DNA of 64,000 nt, taken from NCBI GenBank assembly GCA_949775045.1, contig OX459105.1, positions 7,371,240-7,435,239 of the forward strand, given 5' to 3'. Shown here piece by piece: positions 49,301 to 58,469 of the stretch (positions within the stretch are counted from its first letter, which is position 1; each line of letters opens with the position of its first letter). Made by a program: the position numbers and the translations under genes. The notes below the pieces were generated by a model. That model saw nothing but the letters and a program-made list of their open reading frames with translations. It was not told the DNA's origin and did not search any database. Origin of the DNA: Metridium senile (Eukaryota > Cnidaria > Anthozoa > Actiniaria > Metridiidae).

Positions 49301-49353
49301 CAATCCCTGAGCCGCACAAAGGCAACATTAGTGTTATACGGTTAAGCCTCTAG
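34394..49353 (+). CDS. RHIM-like motif plus tandem tyrosine-kinase-like pseudokinase protein, 14 exons, about 1299 aa
   Basis: Exons: 34394-34445, 40665-40793, 41160-41893, 42716-42752, 43652-44586, 44982-45126, 45223-45285, 45425-45534, 45803-45934, 46157-46336, 46783-46895, 47039-47195, 47340-47485, 48387-49353. All junctions keep one frame. Order: basic patch PRKRRKPP (22-29); RHIM-like IAIGDRARV (41-49); unrecognised helical region (about 62-285) with degenerate EF-hand loop DRDENGAVELFI (286-297); pseudokinase 1 (about 395-675); short linker; pseudokinase 2 (736-977); acidic Tyr-rich tail to 1299. Domain 1 keeps Lys423 and the RWTAPEG segment but has HNQ for HRD and GFG for DFG. Domain 2 has HCN for HRD, CGL for DFG and AQE for APE. 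It probably acts as a scaffold or signalling switch, not as a kinase. Exon 1 (6.2 kb upstream) and the 37-nt exon 4 are the least certain. Confidence 0.82.
35103..35393. repeat. MITE family 1, copy 3 (intron 1 of the pseudokinase gene)
   Basis: TATACACCTAATTCAAAAAG and the mirror end CTTTTTTGAATTAGGTGTAT, with the same inner CACCGTTCAGCG/CGCTGAACGGTG arms as at 7245-7517. Confidence 0.9.
36200..36710. repeat. Diverged direct repeats in intron 1
   Basis: CTCAAATCGGCCTGTCTGAAA followed by CAACAGCCCAAA, CCTTAGTAACTATCTA and AACAACTT appears at 36207-36330 and again, diverged, at 36590-36710. A partial third copy lies at 36470-36530. Confidence 0.75.
37071..37194. repeat. Fold-back hairpin in intron 1
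   Basis: CCACTTATTAGATATTTTCT and its mirror, ending AAAATATCTAATAAGGG, pair over about 30 bases including CTTGGGTA/TACCCAAG. Confidence 0.85.
38639..39019 (-). other. Repeat-like open frame of 126 codons in intron 1
   Basis: The - strand frame contains SPWGLKFIAELPRGPKARAS and SQAYVRRPTSAPIAMLIGC. It lies on the strand opposite to the host gene, overlaps a GC-rich palindrome, and looks like repetitive DNA. No domain is recognised; a small gene cannot be excluded. Confidence 0.35.
38901..38942. repeat. GC-rich palindrome in AT-rich DNA
   Basis: GCGCGGGCCTTCGGCCCGCGC is a perfect inverted repeat (listed here as GCGCGGGCC, TTC, GGCCCGCGC), with outer GCTCCGC/GAGCTCCGC words. Its base composition differs sharply from its surroundings. 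Confidence 0.85.
39020..40664. other. Last part of intron 1; possible LINE remnant
   Basis: On the - strand near 39820-39900 the translation reads GGRAFSVCVRPRLWNEVALE, similar to the conserved end of many LINE ORF2 proteins (xAPRLWNxLP). A further - strand stretch near 40400-40560 is open but unrecognised. No exon of the host gene is seen here. Confidence 0.35.
40703..40768 (+). other. RHIM/amyloid-like motif (residues 31-52 of the pseudokinase protein)
   Basis: The translation is NVKVSGGNGTIAIGDRARVI then VN. Classical RHIM cores read I/V-Q-I/V/L-G-x-x-N-x-M/L/I. Here it is I-A-I-G-D-R-A-R-V, keeping the hydrophobic-x-hydrophobic-Gly core, the following x4-hydrophobic spacing and the Gly/Asn-rich lead-in, but lacking Gln and Asn. 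It fits the broader group of amyloid signalling motifs. Function is inference. Confidence 0.55.
40885..40957. repeat. Hairpin at the start of a dispersed repeat (intron 2)
   Basis: GCGGCCCATCTGTATGCGAT and its mirror, ending GCATACAGATCGGGC, form arms of about 28 bases. Sequence up to about 41115 is shared with 28866-29275. Confidence 0.85.
45127..45483 (+). repeat. Tandem duplication of a mini-exon with its upstream intron
   Basis: Unit A (45127-45285) and unit B (45286 to about 45483) both start GTAAAAT, share ACGAATGA...TTTAGATTGTC, and end in exons coding DDRPMKIPESKPTAAEH and DDSPMKIPECKPTPAEH. The first exon is 63 nt with both ends in phase 1. Confidence 0.88.
46502..46523. repeat. Poly-C tract in intron 10
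   Basis: A 22-base run of C followed by a short CA run. Confidence 0.9.
48760..48807 (+). other. ITAM-spaced tyrosine motif in the acidic tail (residues 1103-1118)
   Basis: YDNIDEEPNEEIYECI fits YxxI-x8-YxxI, inside the immunoreceptor ITAM spacing rule (YxxL/I-x6-12-YxxL/I). Further Tyr sites lie beside it: IYQET, FYDMD, VYNDI, IYNDP and, after the Glu-rich stretch, PYGDL and EYIHND. Confidence 0.6.
48830..49170 (+). repeat. GAA/CAA microsatellite coding for a Glu/Lys/Gln-rich segment
   Basis: Imperfect GAA and AAA codons give a long Glu/Lys tract, followed by nine CAA codons. It splits two copies of a short module (DPYDNIDEE...IYNDPTKLKE and DPYGDLDEYIHNDDTKVKE). Opposite-strand poly-Leu and poly-Phe frames are shadows. 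Confidence 0.9.
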
Positions 49354-52138
49354 TTCATTTCTCACAAAAATAAGATAATGATGATATGGAATTTATAGCT
49401 ATTTCAATTAACTTTGTCGCCCAAAAAAGTCTTTCATGAAGGCTCAAAATGCCTCAATCGTTGTTCGTTCACTCACAACCGCATGTTGAATGTCTCGCTC
49501 TCCTTACTTATGTGATTGAATAGGATTTCATTCTGTCTCAAGATACGTCTATAGGCTTTTCTCAGCGACAACGTTAATTGAATGAGTATAAAGTGTATTT
49601 TTTTCTTTTAAGATAATGCGCTTTACTATTCTTTCGATCGGTTACTCACAGTAGTGAATTTTAGTGGGGACCTGAGCAATTATAAATGCTAGGGAAATAT
49701 GACTTATTCCTCTTGCATGCTAATGTATATTCCCCCTGCATATTCTTAAATTTGTTACAATTAGTATAAATTAGGTAAAACTATCTCGCTAGCCCTTAAT
49801 CTTCCCCGGAACATTCTTTGCAGTAATTGGGCCAGTTGTTATGAGATATATTCAACCGAAAAGAACAATGAAAACCAAGCTGATTTGCCTGAACAGAGTG
49901 TAGCTAAACGTCGAGGCTCGAGGGTAGAACGTCGCATTTGATCGTTGGTAATCAAAAGGAGTGTTTGTCTTTTTGTATGTTGAACTTGTTTTTTTTTTTA
50001 ATTGTAAATATCGGTGTTATTTGTAAACTACTTTTATAAGTACAGTTTGAAACTCGTTTAAAATCATTTTGCTATTTCGAAACAATTACTAAAACAGATG
50101 ATTATATGTCTAATACTAATTACGAGCAAGAAAACCCTTCTTGTAATAGTCATTTCATTGGATATTTTTGTAGCGTACATTCTATAGTGTAATTTTATAG
50201 AGTACATTTTACTATAACAAATATATTATATTATATATATATAAGTCTTGTGACATTCTTGTACATATCTTTCTGTAGTCGGATTACGTTCCAAAGTCAT
50301 CTGGCGTGCAAAATCCACAAATAAAGTTATGCTGACGTGACAGTTACATAACTTATCCGCGTAAACGGATTACATGCACGCATGGTCAAGAATGTTCCAA
50401 AAGGTTTTTTCAACTGGACGAATATACTTGCTAACAATTTTACTGTTACTACCCCCCCCCCCCCCCCTATATCTGTTGAGAGGAGTGGTCTTAGTTCAAA
50501 GTCCACATCCCGGGGGGGGGGGGGGGGGGGGGTAGGGTTAATTCCTTTGTGCAAGTGGTAGCGGTGATCGGCGGAGGTTTTGAAAATGACCCCTAAAAGT
50601 GGTCATAGTGCTACGATATTTACCTTCGAACACGTACCAGTTTTGTCTCTGGTTGTTGAAGATTGGAATCCTTAGCCTAACAACACCCATGATTGCAAAC
50701 TGCTTGTTTTCGGAAGTCCGATGAGTCCTCCATATACACATTAGTAGATTGTAAAGCGTTATGAGCTGTTCGAGAAATATATAGTGCTATATAAATGAGG
50801 CATATTCATATTATTAATCCCCGATTTTAACATTTCAACCCCCTTGAAGGACGAATTACTCCGAGTAATGAAGCAGAAGGAACCCCAGGCCCTATATCCT
50901 TATCCTTAGTCACCAAGCGAGAAAATACCTAAGGACAAAACCTAATCGCCCTGCCGGGGATGGATCTCAGACCTGTCCGACCCGTCGATCGTCCCGGCAT
51001 TCGATATCTACTAACGACTAGATCATTTCATCTCTTTTATGTCGGAGAAGACAAACTTAAATTAGTTAGAAACATCGCACTGATAATTATTTAGACATGA
51101 TATATAGCGTTGTTTGTTTAAACAATCAATCGGTATATATAATTGTAAAAATATCTGTACTTTACCATACTTCGGAGAGATTTCGGACGGCAACCAAGCG
51201 CGGTAAAATTATGCATGGTTCAAAGGAATTCGATGTTGTGCTAAATTGGAGACAATATAATTCCCAGAGCACCAAATCATCAAAAACTATGACTATGACT
51301 TCAATATTTACTCAACATTACGTGTGTTTTAGGCGGCCTTAGAAATTATCAATGAACATAAAATTCGAGGAAAGTGTGGTTCATTGATCAGTTGTTGTCC
51401 TAAAAAAATCCAAGAAAAAAAAAAAAATCGACGAGTTTTTGCATGATCGCAGTTTTCGTAAACCAACTGTAAAATGAGCGCTTGAAGTAAGCATTGCATT
51501 CTTACCTTGAATCGTATATTTTCATTTTTAGCGAGATCGCATAACTGGATTACCTTCTAATTTTTCAAGCAAGTATTAGGGATATATGGGAATAAAATGA
51601 GAGATGTTTTTTGTAAATAGAAACCTTAGAAGTAGCAGTTTGGGTTAGCTGCTGGAAGCCCATTGTTTAGTTTACACATAAAATTATACTCTTAATTCTG
51701 TATCCCTAAATATCTCTAAATTCGTCTTTTGGATTTCGATGAAACTGCTCCCAGAGGAAGACAAACACTCAAGGTATATGCAGGATAAAGCATTTCCCTA
51801 GAGAATGCGGTTGAAGGGTAAAATTCGATTCCGAGTTAAAACAGTTGTAACGTCATTACCACGTGATGTGCAATCCGATCTCTTAAAAAAATACCAAATT
51901 GTACTTTAGTCTATATGTAACGTATGTGGGAAGAAGATATGAAATCGGAATCAATCTCTTTAAGTATATGAGGTACAAAGTGGGAAGGTGCTCATGCAAA
52001 AGTATTGGGTTGAATCACCTTAAAGATAAAAGAAAAAGTATCCAAAGCATTAGCAGGTAGGAGAAATCTAGAAACAGGATTTAAAGAAAAATGTTTTTAT
52101 GATAAAATTGCCTTCAAAACAGGCGTTCTTTTGGGTTT
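49354..52138. other. 3' UTR and intergenic DNA, no intact gene
   Basis: Follows the pseudokinase stop codon. Includes the C/G hairpin at 50450-50536 and a fragment of the element seen at 18582 (50551-50600). No domain was recognised in the short open frames. Confidence 0.5.
50450..50536. repeat. Poly-C / poly-G inverted repeat
   Basis: A run of about 17 C (50451-50467) and a run of about 20 G (50513-50532), each bordered by TAC/GTA, can pair as a hairpin with a loop of about 45 bases, or form G-quadruplex and i-motif structures. Confidence 0.85.
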
Positions 52139-52580
52139 TTGGGAAACATTGGGTTTTGGGCTTCCAGTGTTGAACGGGCGAGCAAAAAGGAAGCAACTGG
52201 GGTGGGGGAGTGGAAGAGGGGAAAGGAACGTGGTCTGTGGGAAATACAGATAGTCAAAAAGCATACACAGTTTGTACCAATTGTCATCAATGGAAGATGC
52301 GCAGATTCATTTCCAAAACGAAAGAACGTATCATCCTGTGGTCAATTTGGCAATCCTAGATGCACTCGATTGTATAACTCGACCAAGTTCTACTTGTCAT
52401 TTGAAAACGGTATTTGTGAGGATTATATAACAGAAAAATATTGGATTACACCTCTAAGAAACGATATGGTCCCAATAGTATATGGTCCCCAATTCAAACG
52501 TACTACAGAAAACTTACAATTCCTGGATCTTATATAAATTTATTCGATTTTACATCAATTGAAGCTCTTGCCAACTAATC
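52139..52580 (+). pseudogene. Alpha-1,3-fucosyltransferase (GT10) fragment, broken
   Basis: From about 52265 the frame translates to a GT10 C-terminal half: VPIVINGRCADSF, then KFYLSFENGICEDYITEKYW and RNDMVPIVYGP. These include the conserved donor-binding FEN...DYxTEK segment of alpha-1,3-fucosyltransferases, Golgi enzymes that add fucose from GDP-fucose. The frame then shifts near 52505: the next family block (PGSYINLFDFTSIEALAN) is in another frame and hits a stop at about 52576. The N-terminal half, including the membrane anchor and the first donor-site elements, is absent, and the sequence before 52265 does not look like the family. I call it a dead fragment, unless an unrecognised intron is present. 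Confidence 0.8.
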
Positions 52581-53073
52581 TCACTGCATAATTAATTAGC
52601 ACGGAGCTGTATAAATTAACTTCACATACATGCCTTATTGCATAACGTCGTTCGGAGCGTCGCGAGAAGCCGAGTTTTGACCCACCCATCCTCCCTTGAA
52701 GCAACCACCCTCCACTACTGAGCTGGTGGCGGTGCTTTTCAGGTTCCTCTTCTCGCTGCTTACCTCATATCACAACAGTCGCGGATCTCCCATAACTTAA
52801 CTTACTGCGACGTGATAATGAGTATGCAGTGAGAATATATAACGATTTTGATTTATATGTTTCCAATATATTTTGGATACGTACTATTTTACCTATTTTT
52901 ATACAACATCAAAGGATTGCGCTGATACTGCTTTTGCGTCAAAATTTAAACCACCGAGTTAGGACTTTATATCGTCACGTGACTTACTTTGATTGTTAGC
53001 CGTGTTTCAATTTCTTTATATATAATATGGAGCTTTTCCATGGGCTGGTTGTACAAAGGATAGATATACAAAA
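52581..53073. other. Intergenic spacer before the tandem array
   Basis: No open frame of note. Its right end is the left breakpoint of the array. Confidence 0.5.
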
Positions 53074-56000
53074 GTTACGGTCGACTGCATAGGTTCAGTC
53101 GTGTAGATTTTATCCTCTTCGCTCAACTGACCCCTGGCAAATATAATTAAATTGTATTATAAAGAAATTACTTGACCTTCCTTCCTATGCGCATGATTAT
53201 ATTTTAATCTTTGCTTTATGCAAAATGTGATCGAAGTCCGTATAAGATCAGAAATCCAAAAAAATGGAAACGAATAAGCTTATTAAGCGATGTCTTCATA
53301 GCGTATCACAAAATCAAATGATTCATGAACAACTTATAGCGAGAACGATATGCTGTAATTTCTTTAATCTACCTATTTATCTGATTGTCTGGTGTAAAAG
53401 TTGAATTGAATACAACATTATTTATAGTACTAGGATCAATGTGATCAATTATAACAACTGGGAAAAACTAGGGAAAATGTGCTTGCACGTACGGTGTGTA
53501 GTTAGTTATACAATGGATATTGAATTTACAACATTAAAAAGCAAATTATGGTTTTTGCCTTGAGACTGATACAAACTGAATATTTTATTATTGCATTTGC
53601 GTATCAGAAATACCGTATGCAATCTTGAAAACAATGCCATTACCATATATGGTATTGTAGGTGAGAAGTAACAAAAGACTTTGATTAGCGCGCGAGATTT
53701 TTTTCTTTTTTTTAAAACAGCTTGAGATTGCAACAGAACAATAGGCATATCTTTGATACGTGTGACAAAGTTAGTCATGTGACCTGTTTGTTTTAATATC
53801 TCTTTTGAAAATAACAAAACAAGGAAAGGCTTCACAAACGTACGTTGAAACTTTTACCGTTTTTTTACTGAATAAACAACACTGATCTGGTCACTTGACC
53901 AACCAATGCAAATACCATAAAATCAATTTAAGGTTCTTTTTTTTTCTAGACCGGACAATAGAAATAATTCTAACATTCAAAAAAATTTTAAGGAAAAGTG
54001 CAAAAGACTAACCGTTCAGACCGTTTAATGGTTGAAAAATTAATTTTAATTATCCTGCCATTCCCCATTCTCCCAACGCCAAATTGGGTCAAAATTAACA
54101 TTACATCAGCATCGAGGGAAATTTTGCTACAGGCGCTATGATATACTGTTTACATCATGGTATTCCCCTAGCTACGTATTCCTAGGTATGTGCTCCCATC
54201 AACTGCAAATCATCAATCTTATATATATGCATAATTTAATTGATTAATTTGACTGAATGAGCTTAATAAAAATTGTTGTTGTAGTTAGTTGTTGTTCGTA
54301 TACATGCATTGATGTGCATATTAGCTTGAAAGCCAAGAAGTATGGAGTCGACAACTCTGTAACTTTTAAGTATCCCGAACACTGGTCATTTCATGCTAGT
54401 TTTGTTTGTGCCCGTTTATTTTTTTGTGTAACGTGTTATTGTGGTGTCCCTAACCAGCTTTTCCTTATTCTTTGTGTAACGTGTTTCTTAGATGTTTTAG
54501 CTTTTAATCCTATTTTAATATGACATAAAGTCCATAATTCTCGATGGAATGGGACTTTTTTGAAGGCGGAAATATTTGTTTAATAGGGGAAACCCCTTTC
54601 CCTGACCCATTGACCCTTATGACGCCATTTTATTTATATATTGAATGAATATTAAACAAGCATGAGTTCTTGGTTTGATTTAAGGGCGTATTTGAAGTGT
54701 TCTTCAAATATTGTTCTGTCTAGGATTGGGTTCTTAAATTTGTAACTCATGACACGGAAGTAAAATTGTACAGCAAGCTCGAGGAAATGCTCATTTGAAT
54801 ACCATTTACAATACCATTTGAATACCGTCTCACAATGTCTTTTCATCTTAAATTATTTGCTATTCCGCTCCTTCTAAGTTGCAGAACTGAAACCTGTGAC
54901 AATGTCTTTTTAACAGTATTCGAGTCGGAGCTTTCTGTAGTGATTTTGTTCTGGTAATTACGTCTACAAAAACTTGATATGTATGTTAAGAACATGCCGT
55001 AGAACCAAGTGTACCCCATTTTATGGTGTTAATCTAGCTATAAATACTTGAAAGAATGAGTTAAACAAGCATACACAAATCTTATCCGACTTATAGGAGC
55101 CGCAACTCTAGCAAAGATGAAAGTTTTCGAACAATATGCATTTTTTAGAATGATTTGATGAACTTCACTCTGTTGGTACAAAGAGTTTACTCCTTACAAT
55201 AACAAATGACTTATGTCTTAGAAGCCATAGTAAGCTACACAAATACATTATCTAATAAAGAGCCTGGTGATGCTATTTCTTTCGATATTTATTTTTCTGC
55301 CATACATTTGTTTATAGATACAGACGTCATTTTGTCCAAGGAAAAGTCCGGAAATTATGTCCATGCTGTCATTCCCATTTTAGTATGAAAGTCTATGATT
55401 CTTGATCGTAAAATCGAAAGGTCACTGCGGTATGGGACGTTTTTGATGCGGAAGTATTTGTTAGGGGGTTCCTCTTTCACCGGCCTAGAGATTGGTTTAT
55501 GTCTTGAATATCGACCAAAATGTCAACCTTACGTATACGTTACTAACTAAAGTACTCAATCGGTTTGTAGCCAAATAAATACATGCTAACGACTTGAACG
55601 CGAATTTAAATCGTTATTAAAAGAAAGAAAATGTAATGTCAGTTAGCAGTGCTGTACAGCGCATTTTCCGTCCCAGCGCACTTAAATAACAAAATACACA
55701 CTCATGCAAATACCTGTGCAGTGAACCAGGGATTAGGGGACTCCCCCAAAAACGCATTATTTAATACTGCAATCGCAGTAAGCCTAACTCAGTGTCGCTG
55801 AAAGTTCTCCACAACAGTTGGACAGTGATATCTTCTTGGACGTCGCACTTTAAAGGCATTTTGCACTAACAAACATACAAAACTCTCTTTGGTCGCCAAA
55901 TTCAACGTTTGGTTCTGTTTGATATTAAAAAAGCCTCGTTTGACAGTGTGTTTTAGATATTGGTGCCTAAAGAATCCGTCAACAGATGGCGAATATTTGT

Positions 56001-56903
56001 GCTATTTTATAATAAGCATTTTATATTGACAACAGGTAAGTTCTTTTAACTATTTATCTAACATTTACTAGTGTAATCATTTTCACAATTGACTGAATTG
56101 AGTTAAGGCTCAATTATAAAAAAACAGCTTTACAACAGTTACTTAGTGAAAAGACCAATTTGGCCATTGGTTCAATATCTTGAATAATACGGCAGTTACG
56201 GTTACAGAAACACGCTTTTGCCCGCCGATGTGCATAGACCAGTGCTACGTGGTTAATTGATCTTTCTTGTTATTTGCAGACAAAATAAAATAATACTAGC
56301 TTCAATTGCCTAATATAATCCGGTTGAAATATAAATCATGATCTAGATCTGAGATGGCAATTGTCCTAAATCAGATATTTTCGAGCTGTTTGAAGCAAAA
56401 TTCGAAAGTGTATAAAATTTAATACGCAGCAATAATTAATGATGATATTTAGATAGACCTTTGCTAGGAATGCTACGTTAGATACCAGACAGTTATTGTA
56501 ACGGCAGTTGAACAAGCGGTAGCTCTTGTTAAGTCAATAGATACGTATGTGGGTCTTGTTAAGACAGTTGAAGGGCATATTTAAAGTATTCTTTGAATAT
56601 TGTTCTCGCTAGTAAATTTGAAATGATAGTGGGAATAACACGGAACCGGAAGGAAAAATGTACAGTTCGTAGAAATGCTTACTTCCTTGTACTTTTTGCA
56701 AATGTAAGCAGTTCATGATCAACTTCCTGTTGAATTTAGCCTGCGTATTGGTCACGCTCAAGTATTGTCTCGGCGCTACAATGAGGGCATCTGTCATAAC
56801 TGTCTGTTAGAGTAAATCATGTGTGAAAATTCTCGCTATAAATAATAGTTATCGATTATTACATGTCTTATACCTATTATAGTATTACACAAATAATTTT
56901 CAT

Positions 56904-57030
56904 CTAGCTAGGCCCTTGTTTTTTCCTGATAGTAGAAAGTCTGGCGAAACCGTTTCTCTTGAAATGTTTTGAACATATCGATGATCCGTCTTCAGGTGTC
57001 CATTTGATGCCAAGATACAGCCTCATAAAA
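56904..57030 (-). pseudogene. THAP-domain-like fragment, copy 1
   Basis: The - strand translation GIKWTPEDGSSICSKHFKRN matches the second half of the THAP zinc-finger signature (W-x-P, then ICSKHF with the last Cys and His ligands). The first Cys pair is not found just upstream in frame. It may be an isolated exon or a relic of a P-element-like transposase. Confidence 0.5.
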
Positions 57031-57235
57031 ATACCTACAAATAGAAGGAAATGTATGGTTTGGAAGGACGCCTGTCCTTCCAATCCATACATTCCTTTGT
57101 AACTTTGGGCAGTTTTGAATGTCTGTAACTCACTCAATATCCAACCAAAAGCACCAAATCTTAATTACATTAATTAAGGAAACTAGTACCCAGTCCTTTA
57201 CTCGTTTTGGAAAATGCCAATTAATTTCTTTCCCA
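57018..57235. repeat. Dispersed palindromic repeat in array copy 1
   Basis: GGAAATGTATGG...GGAAGGACGCCTGTCCTTCC...CCATACATTCC is a palindrome of about 48 bases. The sequence to 57235 matches 32960-33186 in reverse orientation. The same block is at 62396-62613. Confidence 0.8.
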
Positions 57236-58356
57236 CTATATTACAAATGTGAGGACAACGCTCTTGCAATTAGGTGTTTGTACATCTATAGCTACATTTA
57301 TATCCAGTCAATTCTATAAAGGTTGTCGTCAAATGTTACAAGTCTACGCGACTGGTCTGGACCGAAAGAGAGCATGGCAACACTGAATCACCGTGGCGGC
57401 TAATTATTTTTTATGGTTTATTCAAAATATTCTTCCGTTTCTGATTAGTCGATTTCTCCCGGTTAATTTTTCATGCTAAGACTTACCAAATTTGGAAGTA
57501 TTGGACGAATGACGTCAATTGTCCAATATCTGAAAAAAAATTTGGACGGCTTACGAGAGTCCCCAAAGTCATGGCCGAAGTGTTTCACTTCGTGAATCAA
57601 ATTAGAGCAAAAAGACATCTTTTCAAAACAAACTAGAACATTTTTCACTGTATACATATATGATCTACAGGAATATTCTCTGCAGGCTTTCATGACATTT
57701 TTAGAAGAAGGAAAACCAAATTGACTTCGAAATCTTGTGCAAAAACTCTCAAATAGATATTTCGAGATTACTCGTTGAGGAGTCTCGATATCCCAGCTTT
57801 GTTCATTGAATTATTCTTCTATTTTTGGGTGCGCTCTCTAGTATATATATATATGTTTTTTTTTTCTGGATTTCAGTTTGGCTTTAGGTGAGATTTAGTA
57901 TCGCTATGAAAAAAAGAAACTTAAAAAGCTGTAGTAATTTCTCTTTCGAGTCCAAACATGTTACTGTATCATCGTCGTTTGTTTCTGAAACTGACATTAT
58001 TTCTCTTTCTAGTAAATGTTTAAATAGCTTCCATCAATAAGTTAAATTTTGGTCTTAATTCATATTGTTTGCTTGTTTCAATTTATTTGTTAAAGCTTTT
58101 TCGGCTATTTTGATAAAAATGTGAAAATAATGGCGCACCTAGAGGGAAGTGATATGAGAATGTCAAATTTTGACGCACGGTTGTTAGGTAGAGTGAAAAA
58201 AATTAAACTTTCAATTATTAAAAACATCCACGCATCCGGTTACTAAAAATAGCACAATTGGGAATTGGCATGGTGCGCGATGGTTACAAGAGGAGTTTCC
58301 CTCTTTTATTATTTCTGCTCTCTTGTTACTATTAGTTGTTATTATTGCCGTTACAG

Positions 58357-58469
58357 ACCAAGCCCGTGGTATGGCTGCAGAACAAGGTAGACCAAGTCGT
58401 CCAACGTCAATCTATGCCGATATGTTTTCCAATACAGTTACGGTCGACTGCATAGGTTCAGTCGTGTAG
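58357..58469 (+). CDS. Possible terminal exon spanning the copy 1/copy 2 junction
   Basis: After a pyrimidine-rich stretch and CCGTTACAG, a phase-2 exon would code QARGMAAEQGRPSRPTSIYA then DMFSNT|VTVDCIGSVV and stop at 58467-58469. The bar marks the array junction. Read through without splicing, it is preceded by a hydrophobic stretch (FIISALLLLLVVIIAV), so it could also be a membrane anchor with a short tail. No other exon was found, so confidence is low. Confidence 0.3.

Larger units (their letters stand above)
53074..58436. repeat. Tandem array, copy 1 (5363 bp)
   Basis: The unit begins GTTACGGTCGACTGCATAGG. The same start recurs at 58437 and 63814. Copy 1 and copy 2 are nearly identical, with scattered substitutions and small indels. 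No intact gene with a recognised domain was found on either strand; open frames present in one copy but broken in the other (for example - strand 53506-53835) argue against coding. Confidence 0.95.

Noticed and set aside
48632..49303. Long - strand poly-Leu and poly-Phe open frames
   Set aside because: Shadows of the GAA/CAA-rich coding tail on the + strand.
53506..53835. 109-codon - strand open frame in array copy 1
   Set aside because: The near-identical copy 2 has small indels that break it, and the protein has no recognisable domain.
54257..54523. 88-codon open frame present in both array copies (also 59614-59880)
   Set aside because: Its conservation reflects the overall near-identity of the copies. 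The peptide is hydrophobic and Cys-rich without a recognised domain, so coding is unsupported.
54652..54846. - strand open frame with a Tyr-rich peptide (also 60009-60203)
   Set aside because: A diverged, frame-disrupted relative lies near 56600-56700 in the same unit, which suggests an old non-coding or dead repeat; no domain found.
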